DNA of 64,000 bases from Mangrovimonas sp. YM274 (GCF_030908385.1 NZ_CP133091.1:1970128-2034127); one strand, 5' to 3'. Shown: positions 54,605 to 63,803, numbered from the stretch's first letter. Numbers and translations: made by a program. The notes: generated by a model from the letters alone, not told the origin.

Positions 54605-55222
54605 ATGGATACACTTTTACCTTTTACATTAACGGTTTTTACTGGCTTTTTTGCTATAATGAATCCTATAGCAAATGTTCCAATATTCTCTTCTTTGGTA
54701 CAGGATGCTGATGAGGCTACCAAAAAGAAAATAAGTAAAAATGCCACCATTATAGCCTTTCTTATTGTTGTCGTCTTTGTGGTATTGGGAAAGTTTATTT
54801 TTGAACTCTTCGGGATTACCATTCCAGCTTTTAAAATTACAGGAGGTATCTTGATCTTTTTTGTGGGTTTTGAAATGCTGCAATCCAAAAAATCGAGTGT
54901 AAAGCATTTAAAGGAAAATGCAGTAATTGATGAGAATATTGCTGTTTCGCCTTTAGCTATCCCAATACTATCAGGCCCTGGTACTATCGTAACCGCAATG
55001 AACTTTGTTGCCAAAGGGGATTTTACCGAAATAGGTATTGTAATTTTAGTGTTTGGAGTTATTTGCTACATGACTTATTTAGCCTTTAACATAAGTGATT
55101 TCATTGTGAGAAAATTGGGAAATAATGTCATTACCGTTATTAGCAAACTGATGGGTTTAATCATCGCTATTATTGGAACCAGTATGATTATTCAAGGAGT
55201 AAAGGTAGCTTTTGATATCTAA
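54605..55222 (+). CDS. MarC family integral membrane protein
   Basis: 205 residues, six transmembrane helices. GFFAIMNPIANVPIFSSLV (about 14-32) and PLAIPILSGPGTIVTAMNF (about 117-135) are the family's repeated NP and GPG motifs. The old link to multiple antibiotic resistance in E. coli is not supported by later work, so the substrate is unknown. It converges on the LolD-like gene with 3 bases between stops. Confidence 0.9.
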   Translation: MDTLLPFTLTVFTGFFAIMNPIANVPIFSSLVQDADEATKKKISKNATIIAFLIVVVFVVLGKFIFELFGITIPAFKITGGILIFFVGFEMLQSKKSSVKHLKENAVIDENIAVSPLAIPILSGPGTIVTAMNFVAKGDFTEIGIVILVFGVICYMTYLAFNISDFIVRKLGNNVITVISKLMGLIIAIIGTSMIIQGVKVAFDI

Positions 55223-55225
55223 TAG

Positions 55226-55888
55226 TTAACTCACAATTTTTCCATCCACCATTGTTAACTTTCTATCGGCCATATTGGCTAATTCTTCATTATGGGTGAC
55301 AATAACAAAAGTCTGCCCAAACTCGTCCCGCAGTTTAAAGAATAGTTTGTGTAAATTTTCGGCAGATTCACTATCTAGGTTTCCAGAGGGTTCATCGGCA
55401 AAGATGAGTTCGGGGTTGTTAACCAAAGCTCTTGCTACGGCCACACGTTGTTGTTCTCCACCCGAAAGTTCACTGGGTTTGTGGTCGTAACGCTTGCTAA
55501 GCCCTAGAAAATCCAACAGTTCCTTGGCGCGTTTCTCAGCTTCAGGTTTTGGTGTGTTTTTTATGAATGCAGGAAGGCATACATTTTCCAAAGCAGTAAA
55601 TTCTGGAAGCAATTGGTGAAACTGAAAAATAAAACCAATATGTTCATTTCTGAATTTGGCCAGGGCCTTATCGTTTAATTTTAAAATATCAGTTCCATTG
55701 ATAAGTAGGCTATTCGCATCCTTTTGAGAAGCCTTGTCCAAAGTGCCTAAAATTTGAAGCAGCGTCGTTTTTCCTGCGCCAGAAGCCCCTACAATAGACA
55801 CTATTTCACTTTTTGAGATTGAAAGGTCTACACCTTTCAGTACATGTAAATCGTTATAATATTTATGGATGTTTGTAGCTTCTATCAT
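55226..55888 (-). CDS. lolD: ABC transporter ATP-binding protein, LolD-like
   Basis: 220 residues. Walker [10 protein letters not shown] (33-41), the signature [15 protein letters not shown] and Walker [14 protein letters not shown] are intact. The length and the sequence [20 protein letters not shown] match LolD/MacB-type ATPases that power lipoprotein release to the outer membrane or export. The membrane partner (LolC/E-like) is not in the window, which is common in Flavobacteriia. The exact transporter therefore cannot be fixed. Confidence 0.85.
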   Translation of the reverse strand: MIEATNIHKYYNDLHVLKGVDLSISKSEIVSIVGASGAGKTTLLQILGTLDKASQKDANSLLINGTDILKLNDKALAKFRNEHIGFIFQFHQLLPEFTALENVCLPAFIKNTPKPEAEKRAKELLDFLGLSKRYDHKPSELSGGEQQRVAVARALVNNPELIFADEPSGNLDSESAENLHKLFFKLRDEFGQTFVIVTHNEELANMADRKLTMVDGKIVS

Positions 55889-56064
55889 GCTGTTGTAAAA
55901 TATAGCGTGAAAATACTATTTTAAGGTGTGATGCACAATTGGAATTGGGAATAAATACATCTATTTAAGGGAAGTGAAATTAGATGAAGCAAAAGCTTTG
56001 TGTGGGAGTCGAGTAAACTCGCTTATTTTGTTTATTTTTAAGGGAGTAACTATATTTATTAGAT

Positions 56065-56661
56065 ATGCCTTACGAAAAGTTTGAGGAATTCAACATAAAA
56101 ATCACCGATGATATAAAAGCTCGTTACAATGGAATTATTGAAGAGTTAGGGGAGGATGTTGCTAGGGATGGCTTGTTAAAAACACCCGAGCGCGCAGCAA
56201 AAGCCATGTTGTATCTTACTCAAGGGTATAAGCAGGACGCTTCGGAAATTTTGAAAAGTGCCATGTTTAAGGAATCCTATAATGAAATGGTTATTGTAAA
56301 GGATATTGAACTTTACTCCTTGTGTGAACATCATATTTTACCATTTTTTGGAAAGGCACATGTGGCTTATATTCCAAATGGTTATATTGTTGGTTTGAGC
56401 AAAATTCCTAGGATTGTAGATGTGTTTTCGAGGCGACTTCAAGTTCAAGAACGCCTTACTGAACAGATATTGGATTGTATAAATGACACCTTAAAACCAC
56501 AGGGAGTGGCAGTGGTTATAGAGGCATCCCATATGTGTATGATGATGCGGGGTGTGCAAAAGCAAAATTCAGTAACGACCACCTCAGGTTTTAGAGGGCA
56601 ATTTGAAAAAATTGAAACAAGAAATGAATTTTTGAAGCTAATAAGTGAAAAACTGTCATAA
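56065..56661 (+). CDS. folE: GTP cyclohydrolase I
   Basis: 198 residues. It converts GTP to 7,8-dihydroneopterin triphosphate, the first step of folate synthesis. The zinc ligands are Cys87 and His90 (SLCEHH) and Cys158 (SHMCMMMRG); [10 protein letters not shown] (39-48) and [20 protein letters not shown] (112-131) are family signatures. The N-terminus starts [10 protein letters not shown], with no extension. A -7 box for the next gene overlaps its stop. Confidence 0.96.
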   Translation: MPYEKFEEFNIKITDDIKARYNGIIEELGEDVARDGLLKTPERAAKAMLYLTQGYKQDASEILKSAMFKESYNEMVIVKDIELYSLCEHHILPFFGKAHVAYIPNGYIVGLSKIPRIVDVFSRRLQVQERLTEQILDCINDTLKPQGVAVVIEASHMCMMMRGVQKQNSVTTTSGFRGQFEKIETRNEFLKLISEKLS

Positions 56662-56666
56662 TTTTG
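56659..56666 (+). promoter_or_regulatory. -7 element TAATTTTG before the 56710 gene
   Basis: Overlaps the folE stop codon and is 43 bases before the ATG at 56710; TTG is 24 bases upstream, slightly long. Confidence 0.4.
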
Positions 56667-56709
56667 TTTTGGTATGTTTCTTGTTTATAGTTAATTAAAG
56701 TAGTAAAGC

Positions 56710-57009
56710 ATGAAAATGAAAAACAATAGGCCTTATGGTAAATTAATTTTAAGTGTACTGTTAGATGCCATGGGGTACACTAGTTTTATTATTCCAGGAA
56801 TTGGAGAGTTTTCAGATGTTGTTTGGGCGCCAATTTCGGCTTGGGTAATGACAAAAATGTATAAAGGACAACAAGGAAAGATAGCTGCAGGCATTTCCTT
56901 TGTGGAAGAAGCCTTACCTGGGCTGGACGTTATTCCAACCTTTACAATTATGTGGTTTTACACCTATGTTTTTAGCAAAAAGAAAGAAACTATCATTGAA
57001 GTAAAATAA
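56710..57009 (+). CDS. Conserved small membrane protein, 99 aa
   Basis: Two hydrophobic segments, about 11-30 and 75-92, the first with a Gly-rich turn (DAMGYTSFIIPGIGEFSDVV), surround a polar loop (MTKMYKGQQGKIAAGISFVE). The family is seen in Bacteroidota but its function is not known. It follows folE by 48 bases and is closed by a strong terminator. Confidence 0.7.
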   Translation: MKMKNNRPYGKLILSVLLDAMGYTSFIIPGIGEFSDVVWAPISAWVMTKMYKGQQGKIAAGISFVEEALPGLDVIPTFTIMWFYTYVFSKKKETIIEVK

Positions 57010-57039
57010 AAAGAGCGGCTTTTTAAGCCGCTCTTTTTT
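57010..57039. terminator. Bidirectional terminator
   Basis: A perfect 12-bp stem (AAAGAGCGGCTT) with a short loop and T-runs on both sides, immediately after the 56710 gene and before the convergent TonB-receptor gene. Confidence 0.93.
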
Positions 57040-57055
57040 GTATCGCCAACTTGTT

Positions 57056-59326
57056 TTATATCCTATAGCTTAATCCAAAGCTAAAATTCCTTCCCATATT
57101 ATATATACCGTCACTCTTCAATCTAGACAAATGATTGATGTAGGTTGTGTTGGTTAAATTGGTTCCAGAGATACTGAAGTCAATTTCATTATTATTTCTT
57201 AGTGTCAATGTAGCGCCAAAACCTACACTTAATAAATTGTAGCCATCCGTAGCGGTTTCAAAATCACTGATGTTATTTTGCTTAAAAGTAGATTGAAGCT
57301 TTATGAATGCATAATTATTTTTTATATGAAAGCTCGGTGAATTGTTTTGTTGAGTGGTATTTGCAAATTCTATTCTTACTGTATTGTTCAATGAATTTGC
57401 AGGGATTAAAGGAAGATAGTCGCCATTGTCCTGTTTTCCTGTAACCGTTTCAAAACTACTCTCAAAATGTAACCAATCGAGCGGGTGTGGGTGTAAGTGA
57501 AATCCAAATTCACCCCCATAAAGATTGGCGTTTTCCTGAACATAATGATAAACGGGAGTATCTTCAATTACAGTGCCGTCCGGCGCTAAGTATATATAAT
57601 CACTAATGGCATTATAGAAGCCGTTGGCAAAAATTTCGATATGTTCATTTTTGAACTCCAAAGCCAAATCGGTTTGAAAGTTTTGTTCATTATTTAGATT
57701 TGCATTTCCTATTTCGTATCTATTCGAGCCATGGTGTACGCCATCGGAAGTAAGTTCGGCTAAGTTTGGTGCTCTAAATCCAGATGCAAAGTTTAAACGG
57801 GCAGTGACCCTTTTAAATAGATTGGTTTTGAAGCCTAAAGCACCATTAAAACTATTAAAATCTTTGCTGAACTGATTGTTGACATCAATATTTCTGTTGT
57901 CGTATCTGGCTCCCAATTGAATATCTAAAGCTTTTAAATGTATGTGGGAAGTGGCTAGTATACCAATATCGTTGGTTGTGGCATCTGGTATTAACTCTTC
58001 TTCTCCGTAATTGGAATTTGTTTGGTGCATCCCTTGCAACCCAACAATGGTTTCGAATTTACCTAATTTTGGCAAGTGGTATTTAGCATCATAGTTAAAT
58101 GTTTTTAGTTTCATATGCAATGAAGGCGCTTCCATTTCGTGTTCATCATGTTCTTCTTCATGAGGGTCTTCATCTTCATGGTCATCGTCGTGATCATCAT
58201 GATGGTGTTCTTCTTCAAATTCTTTACGGTCGTTGTATATCAATCCTAGATTAAGGTCCAGTCTAGAATTTTCAAAATAAACGGTAGATTTAGAGCTTAA
58301 AATATGATTGGTTAAATCTTGGTAGGGAAGCATCGGGGCTTTATTGGTAGATTGAATACCAATTTCTTCTGGCAACCCTAATTTAGAATGATTGACATTG
58401 TAACGCAATTCAGTTTTTAGCTGGGTAGACTGGTAGCCTATACCTGCTTTAAAATCCTGCTCCCTGAATCTGGAATTGGTAACACGATACTCGTCTGTAT
58501 TATAGTCGGCGTGTTCGGTTAAACTTCCTCTGAACAAAAATTTAAAATGTTCTCCTGAAGATTTGTAGCCTGCATTGGTACTGTAGCCTTGAGTGTTACT
58601 AAAATAGTTTCCGTTAAAATCTGCTGCGACCGTATTAGGTTGTGCAAATTTTTCGGGGTTCAAATACAAAACCCCTCCAATGGCATCACTTCCATATAAC
58701 AAAGAGGCTGGGCCTTTTATGACTTCAACACTTTCTACACCAGCGTCGTTTAATCCAAGCCCATGTTCACCTCCAAATTGTTGATTTTCCAATCTTACAC
58801 CTTGTGTATATACCAAAACACGATTGGAGCTTAGCCCGCGTATTACGGGTTTTCCAATACCTAAACCAGTGGTTACGCTGGCAACACCAGGAATGTCCTT
58901 TATTCCATCGGCCAAGGTAATTGCCCCATTTGTTTTTAATTCGGTGACTTTCTTTTGCTCCACTTTCATTACATTTTCACTTTGTAATTTGTGGAATGGC
59001 GTAGAGATGATGACTTCTTCCATTTCAATAGCCGTAGGACGTAATGCAATACTCAAATTGTTTTGGTTTGGAACTTCAACAGGTATTGAGAAAGTTTCGT
59101 ACCCTACATAGGATACTACCAATTTATGGGTTCCGGCAGGAATGGCACTGAACGAAAATTTTCCGTTTTCATCCGTTGCTGTTCCTTTTTCTAAATCGGC
59201 TAGGTAAATAGTAGCATAAATAATGGGCTCTTGGGTTTGGTTGTCAATAACAATGCCAGATAAAGTGTTTTGACAAAAAGTATATGTCGTTGCCAATAAT
59301 AGCAAGACATTTATAATTATTTTCAT
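57056..59326 (-). CDS. TonB-dependent receptor with His/Asp/Glu-rich loop, probable metal uptake
   Basis: 756 residues. A signal peptide (about 1-19, MKIIINVLLLLATTYTFCQ) is followed by a CarboxypepD_reg domain (about 21-100), a plug (about 115-225, DGIKDIPGVASVTTGLG, VIRGLSSNRVLVYTQGVR, ASLLYGSDAIGGVLYL) and a 22-strand-type barrel. An extracellular loop at about 369-404 contains eight or more His among Asp and Glu, a common zinc/copper-binding feature. The plug and barrel fit the zinc/copper-type receptor group. A small His/Cys-rich protein gene lies 60 bases upstream. Confidence 0.88.
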   Translation of the reverse strand: MKIIINVLLLLATTYTFCQNTLSGIVIDNQTQEPIIYATIYLADLEKGTATDENGKFSFSAIPAGTHKLVVSYVGYETFSIPVEVPNQNNLSIALRPTAIEMEEVIISTPFHKLQSENVMKVEQKKVTELKTNGAITLADGIKDIPGVASVTTGLGIGKPVIRGLSSNRVLVYTQGVRLENQQFGGEHGLGLNDAGVESVEVIKGPASLLYGSDAIGGVLYLNPEKFAQPNTVAADFNGNYFSNTQGYSTNAGYKSSGEHFKFLFRGSLTEHADYNTDEYRVTNSRFREQDFKAGIGYQSTQLKTELRYNVNHSKLGLPEEIGIQSTNKAPMLPYQDLTNHILSSKSTVYFENSRLDLNLGLIYNDRKEFEEEHHHDDHDDDHEDEDPHEEEHDEHEMEAPSLHMKLKTFNYDAKYHLPKLGKFETIVGLQGMHQTNSNYGEEELIPDATTNDIGILATSHIHLKALDIQLGARYDNRNIDVNNQFSKDFNSFNGALGFKTNLFKRVTARLNFASGFRAPNLAELTSDGVHHGSNRYEIGNANLNNEQNFQTDLALEFKNEHIEIFANGFYNAISDYIYLAPDGTVIEDTPVYHYVQENANLYGGEFGFHLHPHPLDWLHFESSFETVTGKQDNGDYLPLIPANSLNNTVRIEFANTTQQNNSPSFHIKNNYAFIKLQSTFKQNNISDFETATDGYNLLSVGFGATLTLRNNNEIDFSISGTNLTNTTYINHLSRLKSDGIYNMGRNFSFGLSYRI

Positions 59327-59357
59327 GAATTATATCTTATAGTTAATAATATGTTTA

Positions 59358-59374
59358 GTGAAGGTATACTTCAC
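59358..59374. promoter_or_regulatory. Inverted repeat, possible operator
   Basis: GTGAAG-GTATA-CTTCAC is a perfect 6-bp inverted repeat with a 5-base centre in the 60-base gap upstream of the TonB receptor. It could be an operator for metal-dependent repression; no known consensus is matched. Confidence 0.35.
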
Positions 59375-59386
59375 ATTTTATAATGA

Positions 59387-59719
59387 CTAACTATATGTAG
59401 GAGGGCCTCGGAGAGAAAAATGTAAGCGTTGGTACTCACTAACAAACTTGTATTGAGATGATAATATTTTATAATTATCTGTAGGTGAGAACAATTCAAA
59501 ATGATAAAGTTCAAATGTGAAATTATGGTTGATTTTGAATTGGTAAAAACTACAATCTTGATCAAGACTATGAAGGTGGGTTTGAGTTTCGCCGTTGCAA
59601 ACCTCATGATGGTGATGGGTAAAAACGTGCGTGAATTTTGTAAGGTAAGGAAGCGACAAAGCGAGTACCAAAAAAAGGGCACTGAACTTAAAAATGATAT
59701 GGTGCTTCCATGAATACAT
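59387..59719 (-). CDS. Small His/Cys-rich secreted or membrane-anchored protein
   Basis: 110 residues. A signal or anchor helix covers about 8-27 (IIFKFSALFLVLALSLPYLT), followed by a metal-ligand-rich segment FTHVFTHHHHEVCNGETQTH and LHSLDQDC (about 29-57). The C-terminus ends in LRGPPTYS, a short tail seen in similar flavobacterial small proteins. It lies just downstream of the 59723 gene (3-base gap) and upstream of the His-rich TonB receptor, so it probably takes part in metal handling outside the cytoplasm. No known family name. Confidence 0.65.
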   Translation of the reverse strand: MYSWKHHIIFKFSALFLVLALSLPYLTKFTHVFTHHHHEVCNGETQTHLHSLDQDCSFYQFKINHNFTFELYHFELFSPTDNYKILSSQYKFVSEYQRLHFSLRGPPTYS

Positions 59720-59722
59720 ATT

Positions 59723-60226
59723 CTAATCCACTAGTTTTCTTAATCCAAACCTGCGTAGCATTTTCTTTTCAAATTCCCAGAAAAACTGGAATTGTCCTAA
59801 GAGCCAACCAAAGCTAACTAACAGGATTTGGTAAAAAATGAGCCCAATAATAATGAATAATACCCAATACAGCACAGGGTTTAAGTTTTCTTTAGTAATT
59901 CCCATTAAGGCAATAAGGGGTCTTCCTACAAAAACGGAAGAGGATCCGGTTATGGCGAATACAATAAAAATGCGAATCATTTCCCATTTGTACGAGACCA
60001 CCCATTTATGTTCCAATCGTTTAAAGATCCATAGAGTTAATTGGAGTAGCCCATAAAACACTATTAAAGTAATAGGGATGACATAAAGTAAATTAGGAGT
60101 TTCAAAAAATAGGTTTGCTAATTTATAACTACTGTAGAGTAGGGCAATAAGCCCGAAAAGAGGAAATATCAATTGCCAATTGCGCTGTATTTCCCATCTT
60201 GCTTTGAACTTTTTCATAGACAACAT
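59723..60226 (-). CDS. Membrane protein, possibly DUF6787
   Basis: 167 residues with four transmembrane segments (about 20-38, 48-66, 84-102, 118-142) and a basic C-terminus ending FEKKMLRRFGLRKLVD, a pattern I associate with the DUF6787 family. Both ATGs, at 60226 and 60217, are plausible starts. Function unknown. It lies between DUF6146-like and the His/Cys-rich gene in a compact run on the minus strand. Confidence 0.65.
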   Translation of the reverse strand: MLSMKKFKARWEIQRNWQLIFPLFGLIALLYSSYKLANLFFETPNLLYVIPITLIVFYGLLQLTLWIFKRLEHKWVVSYKWEMIRIFIVFAITGSSSVFVGRPLIALMGITKENLNPVLYWVLFIIIGLIFYQILLVSFGWLLGQFQFFWEFEKKMLRRFGLRKLVD

Positions 60227-60244
60227 AATCTGGGCAAATATACT

Positions 60245-60676
60245 TTAAATTCTAGGAATATAGCCAGTTAATTGTTGGCGGTAGGTAAGTTGGAAATAGA
60301 TAAAATAATTGTATAGTTTATAGTTTACCTCATAGCCATAATCAATATTGGATTCGTAATTTATTTGCATGGCGTAAAGATTGGGGTTATAAACTTGTGG
60401 CTGCAGAACTCTTTGATTCCAGGCAATTACATATTGGTAATTTCTGTTTTCCAAAAAATCAAGGGAGTAATAACCTTCGGGACGTGCTGTGCTACGCAGC
60501 CAAGTACTGAATCCAGGGTCAAAAATGATAATTTCATACTCCAGATCGTCATTGGCAATTCTTACCGTATCATTTTCTGTTAATTTAGTTTCTGTAGTGG
60601 AGGTTGTCATTTTTTGACTACTATGGCAACTGTAAAATAGAAATGCAATTAATATGGCAGATACAAAGGTTTTCAT
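60245..60676 (-). CDS. Lipoprotein of the DUF6146 type
   Basis: 143 residues. A lipobox-like AFLFYSCHSS puts a lipidation Cys at about residue 17, so it is likely membrane-anchored. EIIIFDPGFSTWLRSTARPE and SLDFLENRNYQYVIAWNQRV are the conserved core of the family as I know it. Its function is not known. It is 18 bases upstream of the 60226 gene. Confidence 0.7.
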   Translation of the reverse strand: MKTFVSAILIAFLFYSCHSSQKMTTSTTETKLTENDTVRIANDDLEYEIIIFDPGFSTWLRSTARPEGYYSLDFLENRNYQYVIAWNQRVLQPQVYNPNLYAMQINYESNIDYGYEVNYKLYNYFIYFQLTYRQQLTGYIPRI

Positions 60677-60743
60677 GGTATTGTATTTCTATTAAAGATA
60701 CGAAAAATGCCTGTAACAACCTTGTTAATGGATTTGCAATAAA

Positions 60744-60769
60744 AAAGCCAAGAGGGTTGTCTTGGCTTT
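60744..60769 (-). terminator. Terminator after the DUF937 gene
   Basis: A 10-bp perfect stem (AAAGCCAAGA), loop GGGTTG, and on the minus strand a T6 run. Confidence 0.88.
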
Positions 60770-60789
60770 AATTAATTTAAACAAGGTGG

Positions 60790-61431
60790 TTAGGTGTTTC
60801 CTTTCAGAATGTCCCCAAGCATTCCACCTAAGCCTCCCTTTGTTTTGTTGTTTCCTAAAACCATTCCCGCTATATCGTCAATAGCACTGCCATCTCCATC
60901 GGCATCTAGAATTGAAGTAAGAAAATCTTGTTCTCTATGGGCGGAACTTCCTCCAAGCAGTCCACCAAGCATATCTGTAAGGTCTGAAGAACCAGAAACA
61001 TTTCTTTGTCGAGATTGTTTTGCTAAATATCCCATGAGGATAGGGGCTGCCACTTTTAATATGTTAGCAATAGTACCAGCATCTATACCAGATTTTTGAC
61101 CAAGAACATTTGTGACATTTTGTTGTTTACTGCCTAATACATGATCTAATATTTTTTCGCCGTCCGTCATGACATTTTGATCTACACCGCCTTTAAACAG
61201 ACCTTCCAAATCGTCTAAAACACCATTGTTATGGTGATTGTTCAGGGCATTTAGCAAGCCTTCGGCACCTTGGGGGGATTGGGCGTTGTTTTTCATGGCC
61301 TGTGTCATTAATGGTAGTGCCATGGTTAGGATATCCTGTGTTTTATCAGTAGGTTGATTGGTTTGTTGGGATACTCCGTTAATGATGGATTTCCCTAATT
61401 CCGTATTAAATAAATCTAAAATTCCGTCCAT
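60790..61431 (-). CDS. DUF937 domain protein
   Basis: 213 residues, Gly/Asn/Asp-rich. LFNTELGKSIINGVSQQTNQ, LPLMTQAMKNNAQSPQGAEG and DHVLGSKQQNVTNVLGQKSG are DUF937 repeats; the C-terminus is Gly-rich (GGLGGMLGDILKG). There is no signal peptide. The family has no known function. It stands alone between two terminators. Confidence 0.85.
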   Translation of the reverse strand: MDGILDLFNTELGKSIINGVSQQTNQPTDKTQDILTMALPLMTQAMKNNAQSPQGAEGLLNALNNHHNNGVLDDLEGLFKGGVDQNVMTDGEKILDHVLGSKQQNVTNVLGQKSGIDAGTIANILKVAAPILMGYLAKQSRQRNVSGSSDLTDMLGGLLGGSSAHREQDFLTSILDADGDGSAIDDIAGMVLGNNKTKGGLGGMLGDILKGNT

Positions 61432-61468
61432 TTTGAATTGCTTTTGATTGAGACCTTAATGTACGAAA

Positions 61469-61501
61469 AAAAGCCTGTAAAAAATTGATTTACAGGCTTT
61501 T
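61469..61501. terminator. Terminator after serA
   Basis: A 13-bp perfect stem (AAAAGCCTGTAAA) with a 7-base loop and a T-run on the minus strand, 28 bases after the serA stop. Confidence 0.92.
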
Positions 61502-61528
61502 GTTAGTAAGTTTTAAATATATAAAACC

Positions 61529-62482
61529 TTATCCTCTAAGCAGTTGAATGATTTGAGCTGCTAATTCAGTTCCAATTCTGTCTTGAGCTTCATTGGTGGC
61601 TGCACCAGTGTGAGGCGTAAGCGATAGAGAAGGGTTCATTAGTAATTGGATTTCTGGTTTTGGTTCACTTTCATATACATCTAAAGCTGCTCTAGCTACT
61701 TTACCGCTCTTGATGGCTTCTACTAGTGCAACTTCGTCAATAACACCACCACGCGCAGCATTAACCAAAATTACACCGTCTTTCATTTCATCAAATTCCT
61801 TTTTGCCGATAACGTACTCTTTTTGAGCTGGAACATGCAGAGTGATGAAATCTGATTGCTTTAGAACATCATCTTTTGAAATGGTATTGATTTCAAAGTT
61901 CAATTTTTGACCATCAAAAAAGTCCAATTCCAAGTTTACAGTTTCCATATAAGGGTCGAAAGCAACAACTTTCATACCTAAACCAAGTGCAACTTTAGCT
62001 GTGGCTTGTCCAATTCTCCCAAACCCAAGAATACCTATGGTTTTACCTTTTAATTCAATTCCTTTGGAATAACTTTTCTTTAAATCTTTGAAACGGGTAT
62101 CCCCATCAAGTGGCATGTCACGATTAGAATTATGTAAATAGCGAGCCAACCCTAATAAATGGGCAAAAACCAATTCAGCAACAGAGTGCGAAGAAGCAGC
62201 TGGCGTATTGATGACATGAATATCTTTACTGCGGGCATAGTCCACATCAATATTATCCATACCAACGCCACCGCGACCTATGATTTTTATACTTGGACAG
62301 GCATCTATTAATTCCTGTCTTACTTTTGTAGCACTTCTAACCAATAAAACATCTACTTCATTTTCATTGATGTAATTGATTAATTGTTCCTGTGCGACAG
62401 TAGTGGTGTTTACTTCAAAACCTGCCTTTTCCAAGGCCTCGATACCACTTTTAGAAATTCCGTCGTTAGCTAATACTTTCAT
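61529..62482 (-). CDS. serA: D-3-phosphoglycerate dehydrogenase, short form
   Basis: 317 residues. It oxidises 3-phosphoglycerate to 3-phosphohydroxypyruvate with NAD, the first step of serine synthesis. The Rossmann motif is GFGRIG at 153-158; the catalytic residues are R244 (NAARGGVIDE), E273 (DVYESEP) and H291 (LTPHTGAATNEA). It lacks the C-terminal ACT domain that senses serine in longer SerA proteins, so feedback control is not expected. It follows serC by 85 bases. Confidence 0.93.
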   Translation of the reverse strand: MKVLANDGISKSGIEALEKAGFEVNTTTVAQEQLINYINENEVDVLLVRSATKVRQELIDACPSIKIIGRGGVGMDNIDVDYARSKDIHVINTPAASSHSVAELVFAHLLGLARYLHNSNRDMPLDGDTRFKDLKKSYSKGIELKGKTIGILGFGRIGQATAKVALGLGMKVVAFDPYMETVNLELDFFDGQKLNFEINTISKDDVLKQSDFITLHVPAQKEYVIGKKEFDEMKDGVILVNAARGGVIDEVALVEAIKSGKVARAALDVYESEPKPEIQLLMNPSLSLTPHTGAATNEAQDRIGTELAAQIIQLLRG

Positions 62483-62567
62483 GTTCTTAATTTAAAATAT
62501 TAAAGCTTATGTTTTATACATGCAACCAGTTATTGGTTGTCTTGTGTTTTTAATTTTTGTTAATAAT

Positions 62568-63629
62568 TTAAGCCTTGCGCTCAAGTTCGCTCATTACTTC
62601 AACAAGCGTTGCCACGCTCTCCAACGAAAGTGCGTTGTACATAGAAGCTCTGTAGCCACCTACACTACGATGCCCATTAAGGCCGTTAATTCCGGCGTCT
62701 TTAACCATGGTATCGAAAGTTTCCTTTAAATCTTCATTTGTAAGGTTAAAGGTAGCATTCATGAAAGAGCGGTCGCTTTTAGTTGCAAAACCTTTAAATA
62801 GAGGATTTAAATCTATTTCAGAATAAATAAGTTGTGCTTTTTTCTCGTTTACCTTTTCAATTTCAGCAATACCCCCAAGGTTTTTAAGCCATTCTAAAGT
62901 GAGCATAGATGTGTATACAGCAAATACAGGAGGTGTGTTAAACATACTACTTTTGTCAATGTGCTGTTTATAGTCCATCATAGAAGGGATTTTACGGGAC
63001 ACTTTCCCTAAAATATCTTCTTTTACAACCACTAAGGTAGTTCCTGCAGGCCCCATATTCTTTTGAGCACCGGCATAAATTAAATCGAATTTACTGTAAT
63101 CAAGAGTACGAGAAAAAATATCACTACTCATATCGCATACCATAGGGATTGGACAGTCTGGGAATTCCTTTATTTGGGTTCCGAAGATTGTATTGTTTGA
63201 TGTACAGTGGAAATAATCATAATCTGTGGGGATATCGTATCCTTTTGGTATATAATTATAATTGGCATCTTTGGAGGAAGCTACTTCATAGATATCGTCA
63301 TAAATCTTAGCTTCCTTGATGGCTTTATCAGCCCAAGTTCCCGTGTTAAGGTAGCCTGCTCGCTTTTCAAGTAGATTTAATGCAACCATTAAAAATTGAG
63401 TGCTGGCACCACCTTGCAAAAACAATGCTTTATAACCTTTTCCTTCAAGACCTAGGAGTTCCAGAGCTAAGGCTCTGGCATTTTCCATAATATCTACAAA
63501 GGCTTTGCTTCGGTGTGATATTTCAATAAGTGACAAGCCGTTATCAAAATCCAATAGCGCTTCTGATGCCTTTTGGATCACTTCACGAGGCAATACACAT
63601 GGACCTGCACTAAAATTGTGTCTTTTCAT
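62568..63629 (-). CDS. serC: Phosphoserine aminotransferase
   Basis: 353 residues. It converts 3-phosphohydroxypyruvate and glutamate to O-phospho-L-serine and also serves pyridoxal phosphate synthesis. MKRHNFSAGPCVLP is the family N-terminus; QGGASTQF (72-79) binds PLP phosphate; the Schiff-base lysine is K190 in GAQKNMGPAG. The product is the likely donor for the cysteate-type reaction at 23.8 kb. The gene is upstream of serA and next to an acyl-CoA reductase on the same strand. Confidence 0.96.
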   Translation of the reverse strand: MKRHNFSAGPCVLPREVIQKASEALLDFDNGLSLIEISHRSKAFVDIMENARALALELLGLEGKGYKALFLQGGASTQFLMVALNLLEKRAGYLNTGTWADKAIKEAKIYDDIYEVASSKDANYNYIPKGYDIPTDYDYFHCTSNNTIFGTQIKEFPDCPIPMVCDMSSDIFSRTLDYSKFDLIYAGAQKNMGPAGTTLVVVKEDILGKVSRKIPSMMDYKQHIDKSSMFNTPPVFAVYTSMLTLEWLKNLGGIAEIEKVNEKKAQLIYSEIDLNPLFKGFATKSDRSFMNATFNLTNEDLKETFDTMVKDAGINGLNGHRSVGGYRASMYNALSLESVATLVEVMSELERKA

Positions 63630-63803
63630 TTGTTGAATAATATTAAAATTGTGTTGTTAGAATGTATGATCTATGGTGTAGTTTAATAAGTTGTTTGATA
63701 GAATTTTATATAAAAAACTCTATTAGTTATAATTTTGATTGTGTTGAAGGCAAAGTTGATAAATTATATTAAAAAAGGCGTTAAAAAATTAATAATTTAT
63801 CAG

